64,000 bases of DNA from assembly GCA_043803805.1 (NCBI GenBank), contig JAZDJP010000098.1:1-64000 (forward strand), read 5' to 3'. A model generated the notes under the pieces. It saw only the letters and a list, made by a program, of their open reading frames with translations, was not told the origin of the DNA and did not search any database. Origin of the DNA: JAZDJP01 sp043803805. Lineage in GTDB: Bacteria; Planctomycetota; JAZDJP01. The position numbers and the translations under genes are program-made. Of this stretch, positions 6,373 to 14,411 are shown in pieces (the stretch's first letter is position 1; the number at the start of each line of letters is the position of its first letter).

Positions 6373-8652
6373 ATGAAGCCACATCTCTCGCCGCTCGGCA
6401 GGGCCATCCTCGACGCGGACTACGACAAAGTCCGCGCCATCACCGATGATCTCTTTTTGCGGCAGGTATCCGATGGCGAAAAAAAATCTTATCGCGCCAT
6501 CCGGGCAGCCGTGGACGCCCTCGATTACACCCTGACGGCCGATCAAGCAATTCAAGCAATTCCCATCCTTCGGGAATCCATTGAGCATCCTCCGGATGAT
6601 CCAGAATCGTTCTTTTTCCTTCTGGGTATGGGCATGTTGCTCTCCAACCATCTTAACCGCACGGGAGATTCACGACGATTCTCGTCCATCATGAAGGACA
6701 TGCTTCCCCATATCCCCAATCCGGAGTTCAAAGCATTCTGGCTCTTGAACGAGAACTTCCAGCACCAGGCGATTTCAAATTACTCCGGTGGTCGAGCGCT
6801 CGTGAACGAGGCGCTTTCGCTGGACATCCCGCGCGACACGGGATTTTGGATACGTCTCAAATACGCCCGGTCACTTCTTGCCGTCACAGAAATGGACTTC
6901 CCCACTGCCGCAAAGGAGCTGGGGGAGATCGAACCGCTCATTCCGAACCATCCGCACTTCGCCAAGTATTTTTACTTTTCGAAAATCACCTTGCTCCACG
7001 AAACCGGAAATGCCGACGAGGCACTCAAAATCCTTACAACTATTCCGTCCGCCGATTTGACGAAGATCCCCATCCGCGTACGTCAGATCCAGTTACTCTG
7101 TGAAACCGAACGATGGGAGGAACACGATCGGGAACTTGCAACAATTGAGAAATCCAACCTCATGCCGGCCTACGTAACTCTCTTGCGATCGTTGAAGGCA
7201 CGCCGGCAAGGACATCTGGAAACAGCCCGCAAATACGCCCGCGAGGCCGTTTCTCTCTCCCCCACGAGCATTCACCCGCACCACGTTCTCAACCATTCCA
7301 TCAGAATTCTCGCTTCCCTGGAACTATCCCTTCGCAATCCAAAATCCGCGAGAACTCTTCTCGAAATGATCGCATCTATTCCCAACCTCCGCATGTACTG
7401 GCTACGCCTCTTTCTTCTTGAAAAGAACGAACCGCAGGCCGCCGCCACCCTCAAAGACATCCTCGACATGGGCCGTTACGGAGCCGGATTCCTTACTCGC
7501 GAACTCCGGGAAGCATACGAAGTCACCGGCCATCAAATGGAAAAACTCCGACTCCTCGCCTCCCAAACACATCCCTCACCGCAAACGCCCACAATTTCCG
7601 ACTCTTCATCAGAACCCATCCCTTTCCCGACCCTTCTCGGCGAAAACACCGCCATCCGGAAAGCGAAAACGCTCATCCGGAAATATGCGCCGCTTGACAC
7701 CACCGTTCTTATCACAGGAGAAACCGGTACCGGCAAGGATATCGCCGCACGGCTCCTCCATGAATCGAGTTCGCGCGCAAAACATTCTTTTGTCGCCGTC
7801 AACTGCGCAAGCATCTCCGACACCCTGATGGAAGCGGAACTCTTCGGTTACGAAAAAGGCTCCTTCACGGGGGCGGTTTCCGCTCACGATGGATTATTCA
7901 TCACGGCGGGGAAAGGAACGCTTTTCCTCGACGATGTGGAATCCATGCCGGCGCGTCTGCAGGCGGTGCTCCTGCGCGTTCTCGAATCGGGCGAAATCCG
8001 CCCCGTCGGAGGAACAAACATCCGGAAAACCGCGGCGCGGATTGTGGCGGCAACCAACATCCCCCTCGATGAACTCGTCAAAAAAGGAACATTCCGGGAA
8101 GATTTGTTCTATCGGCTGGCGCGATTCGAAATCACACTGCCGCCGTTACGGGAGAGAAAAGACGATATCCCGCTCCTGGCGAAGCACTTCCTCAAAAAAA
8201 TCTACGCGAGCCACCCGGAAGGACCACCTACGGCAGAAGAATCGCTGCTCCACGCACTCGAACGCCACGACTGGAGGGGAAACGTGCGCGAGCTGGAGAA
8301 CGAGATGCAGAGAATCGCGATTCTCGCCGGAGACCGGCGCGTCCTGGAGGCTGATCTTTTCCGTCCGGGAACGTCCCCCGTCGAGACGCCTTCCGATCCG
8401 GGAAAGCCGCGCGTTCGCGCCTCGACGCGGGAGCGGCGCGAGCGCCTCCGCGCTCTCTTCCGGGAACAGCCGCGGCTGATGTTTCAGGAAATTGTGAACG
8501 CGCTTCGATGTGGTCGCCACACAGCGCTTTCCGACCTCAACGATCTCGAATCCGAAAAATTCATCCGCAGAATCCCGTGTGCCGACGGCAAAAGAACTCG
8601 TTATTATGCAATGGACAGAAAAACTGTTGGGGGCGGACGGACAATTGGATAA
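6373..8652 (+). CDS. Sigma54-activator-type AAA+ regulator, paralogue of 1215-3440 (regulator B)
   Basis: 759 aa with the same architecture as regulator A: helical repeats (1 to about 400), a Pro/Ser linker, the AAA+ domain (Walker A GETGTGKD at 449-456, GSFTGA at 496-501 in place of GAFTGA, Walker B LFLDD, WRGNVREL) and a winged-helix-like C-terminus ending in a basic YY segment with a short Gly-rich tail. The AAA+ and C-terminal parts are nearly colinear with A, whereas the sensor repeats have diverged, which suggests a duplicated module retargeted to a different signal. It is divergent from the radical SAM gene. The start context TTGCCATGAA is shared with A, and no Shine-Dalgarno is evident. 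Confidence 0.85.
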   Translation: MKPHLSPLGRAILDADYDKVRAITDDLFLRQVSDGEKKSYRAIRAAVDALDYTLTADQAIQAIPILRESIEHPPDDPESFFFLLGMGMLLSNHLNRTGDSRRFSSIMKDMLPHIPNPEFKAFWLLNENFQHQAISNYSGGRALVNEALSLDIPRDTGFWIRLKYARSLLAVTEMDFPTAAKELGEIEPLIPNHPHFAKYFYFSKITLLHETGNADEALKILTTIPSADLTKIPIRVRQIQLLCETERWEEHDRELATIEKSNLMPAYVTLLRSLKARRQGHLETARKYAREAVSLSPTSIHPHHVLNHSIRILASLELSLRNPKSARTLLEMIASIPNLRMYWLRLFLLEKNEPQAAATLKDILDMGRYGAGFLTRELREAYEVTGHQMEKLRLLASQTHPSPQTPTISDSSSEPIPFPTLLGENTAIRKAKTLIRKYAPLDTTVLITGETGTGKDIAARLLHESSSRAKHSFVAVNCASISDTLMEAELFGYEKGSFTGAVSAHDGLFITAGKGTLFLDDVESMPARLQAVLLRVLESGEIRPVGGTNIRKTAARIVAATNIPLDELVKKGTFREDLFYRLARFEITLPPLRERKDDIPLLAKHFLKKIYASHPEGPPTAEESLLHALERHDWRGNVRELENEMQRIAILAGDRRVLEADLFRPGTSPVETPSDPGKPRVRASTRERRERLRALFREQPRLMFQEIVNALRCGRHTALSDLNDLESEKFIRRIPCADGKRTRYYAMDRKTVGGGRTIG

Positions 8653-8689
8653 AATTCGGGTGGAAAATGGACATAGAGGACACTCGCCC

Positions 8690-10066
8690 GTGGCAAGAAT
8701 ACTGGTCATCGACGACGAACCCAATGTCTGCTGGGCGTTCCGGAAATACCTCTCCGGGGAGGGGCACGCGGTGCTCACCGCCTCCACGGCGGAGGCGGGG
8801 CTCGCGTCGGCGCGGCGGGAGAAACCGGACATCGTCATCACCGATGTCCTCCTCCCGGATGGAAACGGCCTTGACGTCCTGAAGGCCATCCGGACCGAAC
8901 AACCGGGGACACCGGTCGTGATCATGACCGCTCAGGGGACGATCGGGACCGCCGTCGAGGCCGTCCGTTCCGGCGCCGCCGACTACCTCGCCAAACCCAT
9001 TGACCTCGCCCGGGTGCGGGAACTGGTGACCCGGCTTCTCACGGCGCCCGCGCCGCAGTCCCCGACCTCCGCCCCGACCGAATCCGGCGACACCCTCCTC
9101 GTCGGCCGGAGCGCCCCGATGCAGGAAATCTTCAAGGCCATCGCGCGGTTCGCCGACCGCGACGTCACCGTCCTCATCACGGGGGAAAGCGGGACGGGCA
9201 AGGAGCTCGTCGCCAAGGCGTTGCATGACCATTCCCCGCGCGCCGGGGGTCCGTTCGTCCCGGTCAACTGCGCCTCCATTATCGAGTCCCTCATCGAAAG
9301 CGAACTCTACGGGCACGAACGGGGCGCGTTCACCGGGGCGATCGCCCGGAAGACCGGGAAATTCGAGATGGCCGGCGGCGGGACGCTCTTCCTCGACGAG
9401 GTCGGGGACCTTCCCCTCTCCGCGCAGGCGCGCCTGCTTCGGTTCCTGGAGGAACGCGTTCTCGAACGGGTCGGCGGAACGGAACGGATCCCGGTGGACA
9501 CCCGGATGATCGCCGCCACGAACCAGGACCTCTCCGCGCGCATCGCCGCGGGGCACTTCCGGGAGGACCTCTTCCACCGCCTCAATGTCGCCACGATCCG
9601 CATCCCCCCGCTCCGGGAACGCGGGGGGGACATCGCGCTCCTCGCCGGCCACTTTTTACAACGAGAAGGAGCGACGCCTTCTCTCCCGCCGGAAACCCTT
9701 GCCGCCCTCGACCGCTATCCGTGGCCGGGGAACGTGCGGGAATTGAAAAACGCGATCCAGCAGGCCGCCGCCCTCGCCCGGGGCGGCGCGGTCCTCCCCG
9801 AACACCTTCCCCCGGCCGTGCGAACCGCGGCCGGCGGACCGGGCCCGTCCGCCGCGTCACTTGACGTTCTCGTCGCCGAACGCCTCCGGGCGGCCGGCGC
9901 GGGCGGCCCCGGCACCCATGAGCGCATTATCGGCGAATGGGAGGCCCCCCTCATCCGAAACGCCCTTGAGCAGACCGGCTTCAACCAGGGGAAGGCGGCG
10001 CGGCTCCTCGGCGTCCATCGGACGACGTTGCGGGAACGGATGAAAAAATACGGAATCACGGAATAG
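8690..10066 (+). CDS. NtrC-family response regulator (sigma54-dependent activator)
   Basis: 458 aa from GTG 8690, chosen because AGAGGA (8675-8680) precedes it and the protein then opens with a receiver domain (ARILVIDDE). The phosphoacceptor is probably Asp52 (DIVITDVLLPD). The AAA+ domain has GESGTGKE, GAFTGA and a canonical LFLDEV Walker B, and the C-terminus is a Fis-type helix-turn-helix (NQGKAARLLGVHRTTLRERM). This is the textbook architecture that the two neighbouring regulators lack. No sensor kinase adjoins it, so it is an orphan here. It starts 37 nt after regulator B and may be cotranscribed with it. An upstream in-frame GTG at 8660 is possible but less likely. Confidence 0.9.
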   Translation: MARILVIDDEPNVCWAFRKYLSGEGHAVLTASTAEAGLASARREKPDIVITDVLLPDGNGLDVLKAIRTEQPGTPVVIMTAQGTIGTAVEAVRSGAADYLAKPIDLARVRELVTRLLTAPAPQSPTSAPTESGDTLLVGRSAPMQEIFKAIARFADRDVTVLITGESGTGKELVAKALHDHSPRAGGPFVPVNCASIIESLIESELYGHERGAFTGAIARKTGKFEMAGGGTLFLDEVGDLPLSAQARLLRFLEERVLERVGGTERIPVDTRMIAATNQDLSARIAAGHFREDLFHRLNVATIRIPPLRERGGDIALLAGHFLQREGATPSLPPETLAALDRYPWPGNVRELKNAIQQAAALARGGAVLPEHLPPAVRTAAGGPGPSAASLDVLVAERLRAAGAGGPGTHERIIGEWEAPLIRNALEQTGFNQGKAARLLGVHRTTLRERMKKYGITE

Positions 10067-10108
10067 AACCGGTTCCGCTGTGCCCTTCATGAAAACGAGA
10101 GGATATCC

Positions 10109-10456
10109 ATGACCGCGCTGGCGCTTCCCATCGTCCTTCTCGTCGTATCCAACATATTCATGACGTTCGCGTGGTACGGCCACCTCAAGTTCAAGGCGTC
10201 GCCGCTGTGGCTGGCGGTGATGGCCAGTTGGGGCATCGCCTTCGTGGAATACTGCTTCCAGGTGCCGGCGAACCGCATGGGCCATGCCCCCGAAGGCCCT
10301 TACACGGCGGCTCAACTCAAGACCATCCAGGAAATCATCACCCTGGCGGTCTTCGCCGTGTTCTCGGTGCTTTACCTGAAGGAAGGAATCCGCTGGAACG
10401 TCGTGGCGGGATTCGCGCTGATTGTCGCGGCGGCGTTTCTGATTTTCAAAAAATGA
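10109..10456 (+). CDS. DMT-type small membrane protein (DUF486-like)
   Basis: 115 aa with about four hydrophobic segments (LALPIVLLVVSNIFMTFAW, then three more, ending FALIVAAAFLIFKK). Length and motifs (FMTFAWYGHL, EYCFQVPANR) match the DUF486/COG3169 group of the drug/metabolite transporter superfamily, whose substrate is unknown. GAGAGG lies 6 nt before ATG 10109. It follows the response regulator on the same strand by 42 nt and converges with the small gene at 10471. No regulatory element of its own is visible. Confidence 0.75.
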   Translation: MTALALPIVLLVVSNIFMTFAWYGHLKFKASPLWLAVMASWGIAFVEYCFQVPANRMGHAPEGPYTAAQLKTIQEIITLAVFAVFSVLYLKEGIRWNVVAGFALIVAAAFLIFKK

Positions 10457-10470
10457 ACCGGATGTGCGAT

Positions 10471-10749
10471 TCACCTCCAAAAACCACAAAACAGCGATAA
10501 CGCGTACAACGTCATAACCGCCGCGGCAACCACCATGCCCCACTTTTGCCAAACGGTTCTCTTGACCGGCCCGGGCTCCGTCGTGTGCCGCTGAAACATC
10601 TTTCCGCAGACAACAAATCCGAATCCGGATAACGCAACCACCCACATTTCATCAAATGCCTGGCAAGCAAGACATATAAGTCCAATTGCCAATAATAGCG
10701 AACCTGCCAACTGAAATATCGCCGACAACACTCCCATCAACGTCTTCAC
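10471..10749 (-). CDS. Small membrane protein of unknown function
   Basis: 92 aa from GTG 10749, which has GAGGA 7 nt upstream. The frame is open further upstream, but that would overlap the cyclase gene and lacks a good start. Three predicted membrane segments are visible (MGVLSAIFQLAGSLLLAIGL, MWVVALSGFGFVVCG and VVAAAVMTLYALSLFCGFW), separated by a charged loop. I recognise no family. It lies 25 nt downstream of the diguanylate cyclase stop codon and is probably cotranscribed with it, but no functional link can be argued from the sequence. Confidence 0.55.
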   Translation of the reverse strand: MKTLMGVLSAIFQLAGSLLLAIGLICLACQAFDEMWVVALSGFGFVVCGKMFQRHTTEPGPVKRTVWQKWGMVVAAAVMTLYALSLFCGFWR

Positions 10750-10774
10750 AGATGCATCCTCGTGATTCGCGCGA

Positions 10775-11842
10775 TCACGCCGACTCCGCGCCCTTCCCAT
10801 CCAACTCCGTCACCTCGACGCGGTTGCGCCCCCCCCGCTTGGCGCGGTAGAGCGCCTTGTCCGCCGCCGCCACCAGGATTTCGGCGGACGGCGTCCGGTC
10901 CGGCGGCGCCACGACAAGCCCCGCGCTGATGGTGACGGGAAGCGGTTTCCCCTCCGCCGGAAGACACGGCTCGGCGGCGACATACGCCCGCAGGCGTTCA
11001 ACGATGGACACCCCCGTGGCGCGGTCGCAATTTCCAAGAACGAGAATGAATTCCTCCCCGCCATACCGGCCGACGGCGTCATCGCCGCGCACGGCCGCCC
11101 GGAGGTGAACCGACACCCATCGCAACACATCATCCCCCGCCGGATGGCCGCGGGTATCGTTGATGCGTTTGAAATGATCGATGTCCGCCATGATCACCCC
11201 GAGGGGGATATGCTCCCGGCGGGACCGGGCGATTTCGCGGTCGAGGATGTCCAGGATCGCCCCGCGATTCCACAGGCGGGTCAGCGGATCCGTCAGGGCC
11301 TTCCGCTCGAATTCCCCCCGTTCCGTCAGAATCTCCTTCTGGGCGCGGCTGAGCGCCGACACCGCCAGTTCCTGCTGGGCGATGGCCGCGAGGTCGCGCA
11401 GGGCCTGGAGGTCCGCCGGGGACATCTTCCGCGGCCGGCGGTCCACCACGCAGAACATCCCGAGGGTTTTCCCGTCCGCGGAACGTAGAGGCTGTCCGGC
11501 GTAGAAACGGACCCGGGGATCCTGCATCACAAGGGGATTGTTCGCGAACCGCCGGTCCTTGAGGGCGTCCGGCACCACCATGACGCCCTGCTGTAGGATG
11601 CCGTGGCCGCAGAAGGAAGTCGCGCGCGGGGTCTCCGCCACGGACACCCCCTGCGCCGACTTGAACCACTGGCGGTTCTCATCCACCAGGGACACCATGG
11701 CCATGGGGGTCCCGAAGATGCGGCAGGCCAGCCGCGTCAGACGATCAAACCGCTCCTCGGCGGGGGTGTCGAGAATGCCGAGGGCATGGAGGGCGGCCAA
11801 ACGAACCCTCTCATCGGGCGATTTCACAGGTTCGATCATCAA
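10775..11842 (-). CDS. GAF-GGDEF diguanylate cyclase
   Basis: 355 aa, cytosolic with no membrane segment. An N-terminal GAF domain (about 25-160, with DENRQWFKS and SFCGHGIL typical of this GAF group) is followed by a GGDEF domain (about 180-345). The active site is intact as GGEEF at 261-265. RGDD at 252-255 forms a classical I-site (RxxD five residues before GGEEF), so the enzyme should make cyclic di-GMP from two GTP and be product-inhibited. The GAF ligand is unknown. Its upstream region is occupied by the palindromic element at 11862-12013. The HD-GYP protein at 45144-46289 could be a degrading counterpart. Confidence 0.9.
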   Translation of the reverse strand: MMIEPVKSPDERVRLAALHALGILDTPAEERFDRLTRLACRIFGTPMAMVSLVDENRQWFKSAQGVSVAETPRATSFCGHGILQQGVMVVPDALKDRRFANNPLVMQDPRVRFYAGQPLRSADGKTLGMFCVVDRRPRKMSPADLQALRDLAAIAQQELAVSALSRAQKEILTERGEFERKALTDPLTRLWNRGAILDILDREIARSRREHIPLGVIMADIDHFKRINDTRGHPAGDDVLRWVSVHLRAAVRGDDAVGRYGGEEFILVLGNCDRATGVSIVERLRAYVAAEPCLPAEGKPLPVTISAGLVVAPPDRTPSAEILVAAADKALYRAKRGGRNRVEVTELDGKGAESA

Positions 11843-11861
11843 TTCACCCGTCGCGTTAGGA

Positions 11862-12013
11862 ACCGTGAAATAATAAATGTTTCACCGCGGGACGGTGAGG
11901 CGCCCCGCCGGCAAGGCGCGAGGAGAGCGCGTACCAGGAGGTACGCAACCGACGAGCAACGCAGTTGGCGGGGATGCATCGCCGTCCCGAATGGAACAGT
12001 TATTGTTGAACGG
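11862..12013. repeat. MITE-like palindromic element, copy 1
   Basis: Imperfect terminal inverted repeats of about 30 bp (left AATGTTTCACCGCGGGACGG; right arm reversed AACTGTTCCATTCGGGACGG) enclose GC-rich sequence with a central hairpin GCGTACC/GGTACGC. It fills the gap between the cyclase and the PDZ gene. A second member, with similar ends and centre, lies at 15780-15946. Confidence 0.6.
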
Positions 12014-12017
12014 TGAC

Positions 12018-14411
12018 TTATGGCGCCTCGCCTCCCCCGCCCTTCCCCTCCGGACCCTCGGGCATATCCCCGGCCGACCGCTCGAGCCCCAGATCCACAA
12101 TGCGGGATTTTCCAAGCCGAAGGACCGTGACCTTCACCGCTTTTTTCCCGGCCTTCTGCGCCGCCTCCAACGCCTCCTTCACCGCCTTCACGTCCGCGGC
12201 GGGTTTCCCGTCCACACGCGTCAGAATCTCAAACGGCTGGAGCTGGGCCACCTCGGCGGGCGTCCCGGGCTCAATCTTCGAGAGCACCACCCCCTGCTCC
12301 TCCGCCGGAAGCTGGAGGGCCCGTCGGACCTCGAACGTGATATCCTTCACCGTGATCCCGATGCGTTCACTCTTGTATTTCGGGGCGCTCTCGAAGTCCA
12401 CGGGGGATCGCTCGATCGCAACCGTGCGCGTCTCGATTTTCCCCTCCCGGAAGAACCGGATCTCCACATTCCGCCCCTCGCCGATCAACGTGAACAACTG
12501 ATTGAGAACGCTCTTCTGCGGCCGCCAGAGCGCGCCGTAGGTGTCCACCACATCCCCCTCGAACTCCCCGCCGCCCATTCCGCCGCCCTCGTCACGATCC
12601 TCCAGCGTGAGTTCGAGAGGATCCTCCCGACCCTCCTCTTTCACCGAGAGCAGGATGTCCCCCTCCTTGAATCCCGCCTTGGCGGCGGGCGATCCCTCGT
12701 ACACCACGGAGACCGAAAGCCCCACATCGCCGTCCTTGGTCTCCGCCCGGGCCTTGAGCTGCTTGACGATGTCCTTGGAGATGCCGTTCGTCTCCACGCC
12801 CAGCCACGCATGGCGCCGGGCCTCATCCTTCGACATGGGAACGACCCCGGCCGCGACACACCCCTCGTATTTCTCGAACGCCGCGGCGACCTCGGGGAAA
12901 AACCAGGGACGGACGCCCTGCATCCCGAACATGGCCCCCATCATGCCCCCGTGATAACCGGCGCCACCCCCGCCCTGGGCGAGAAGCGCCTTCTTCTCGG
13001 CATCCTCGGGAATTTCCCGCGCGGCGAAGCCGACGACGTTCCCGTTGATGTCCGCCAGCCACGTCCCCGGCGGAAGCGGATGGAGAAATACCGGATGCCA
13101 CCGGCCGCGGTAACCCCGTTCCTGCGTCAGCCACCGCGAGTATTCCGCGCGGACGAACTTCGCGCCAAAACGGTCGCGAACGTCAACGAGAAGACACGGG
13201 ACGACGCGCGCCAGGGCCGCCGACTTCGCGGGATCGACGGATTCCGGAAGATTCCCCTCCACCCCGACGAGAAAGCCCGATCCGTCGCGGAACGCCCCGA
13301 GGAATTTACCGCCAAAGACCTTTCCCCCGGCGCGAACCTCGACGGACGCGATGCGCTTGACCGCCTCACGATCCAGATCCTCCGGGATGAAAATCCGTTG
13401 CGGGCCCACGGCGATGCCATAGAACGTCTTTTCCGCCTCTCCAGCGTCCTCCCCGCCGCCATGACCGGAAAACCGCATCATGGAGCGAAACCGGAACATC
13501 ATGGGGCCGCCCATGTCGTCCTCGGGGGCATCCTGGCGGAAACGGAGTTTCACCTCGCAGGCCACCGCCTCGATCCGGGCCGTGGCGGCCTTCACCATTT
13601 CGCCAAAGGCCCCGGCCGCGACCGGAGGCTCCGCCCGGAGATCCCGGCCTTTCCAAAGGATGTCCCCTTGGGAAACGGGCAGAGACCAGTCGAGCCCGAG
13701 CCCGTAGGGACGCCCGTCCGCGTCGAAGACCACCGGGACGCTCGATGTGACCGCCTCGCCGGCCATGTTCGGAAACCGCCCCGAGGATTCCGGGGCGCCG
13801 AACCGGACCCGGGACTCGGCCGCGCTCCCGCTCAGGAAGGGTTGCGCCCCGGCGGGGGCGGCATCCACCGACAACTCCCAGCGCTCGTCCGCGGGATGAA
13901 TCTGGGCGCACAAAAGCCCCTCGCCGGGCGCGGGATCGCCGGCGTCCGCGGGAAATTCGAGGGCGGGAAATGTCTCCCCCGGAGCCTCGACCGCGAGAAT
14001 CATCGCCGGCGCCCGGAGATACACCCCGGCCACCTTCGCGGGATACCGCCGGCCCCCGGCGGTCTCGACTTCGATCTTCCGGATGAAACGCGCGTCGAAT
14101 ATCAGATCGTTCACCAGAACGGTCCCCTTCGCCTCCCACCACACCCCGGTGATGTCCACCGTGCGCTTCTCGTCCACGATCTCGCGGACAAGCGCGGAAA
14201 GCCCATGACCGGTCTCCTCGGGAGTCTCGGACAAATCCTTCCGCAGGGTGAGCCGGACGATGACGATGGTCTTCCGCGCGGTCTCGACCACCTTCGCGTG
14301 GATTTCAGCATCGGTCGGCTCCGGAGGGGCCGCGGGGGCATCGGCCCCCATTCCGGAGAAGGCGGCCGCGGCAACGACAAGCGCGGTGAACGACGGACGC
14401 AGGGGATTCAT
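12018..14411 (-). CDS. Secreted PDZ-repeat protein, HtrA-like pseudoprotease
   Basis: About 797 aa. A Sec-type signal peptide (VVAAAAFSGMGADA) precedes a long beta-rich region resembling degenerate trypsin-like domains, with no convincing His-Asp-Ser triad and no GNSGGP motif. At least two PDZ-type segments are visible, one around GSPAAKAGFKEGDILLSV and one near the C-terminus (PGTPAEVAQLQPFEILTRVD). The start overlaps the HtrA stop codon (TGATG) with AGGAGGAT upstream, so it is translationally coupled to the active protease at 14411-15958. It is probably a periplasmic partner or regulatory subunit of that protease. A glycine/methionine-rich loop (GGGGAGYHGGMMGAMFGMQG) in the middle is unusual. 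Confidence 0.75.
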   Translation of the reverse strand: MNPLRPSFTALVVAAAAFSGMGADAPAAPPEPTDAEIHAKVVETARKTIVIVRLTLRKDLSETPEETGHGLSALVREIVDEKRTVDITGVWWEAKGTVLVNDLIFDARFIRKIEVETAGGRRYPAKVAGVYLRAPAMILAVEAPGETFPALEFPADAGDPAPGEGLLCAQIHPADERWELSVDAAPAGAQPFLSGSAAESRVRFGAPESSGRFPNMAGEAVTSSVPVVFDADGRPYGLGLDWSLPVSQGDILWKGRDLRAEPPVAAGAFGEMVKAATARIEAVACEVKLRFRQDAPEDDMGGPMMFRFRSMMRFSGHGGGEDAGEAEKTFYGIAVGPQRIFIPEDLDREAVKRIASVEVRAGGKVFGGKFLGAFRDGSGFLVGVEGNLPESVDPAKSAALARVVPCLLVDVRDRFGAKFVRAEYSRWLTQERGYRGRWHPVFLHPLPPGTWLADINGNVVGFAAREIPEDAEKKALLAQGGGGAGYHGGMMGAMFGMQGVRPWFFPEVAAAFEKYEGCVAAGVVPMSKDEARRHAWLGVETNGISKDIVKQLKARAETKDGDVGLSVSVVYEGSPAAKAGFKEGDILLSVKEEGREDPLELTLEDRDEGGGMGGGEFEGDVVDTYGALWRPQKSVLNQLFTLIGEGRNVEIRFFREGKIETRTVAIERSPVDFESAPKYKSERIGITVKDITFEVRRALQLPAEEQGVVLSKIEPGTPAEVAQLQPFEILTRVDGKPAADVKAVKEALEAAQKAGKKAVKVTVLRLGKSRIVDLGLERSAGDMPEGPEGKGGGGEAP

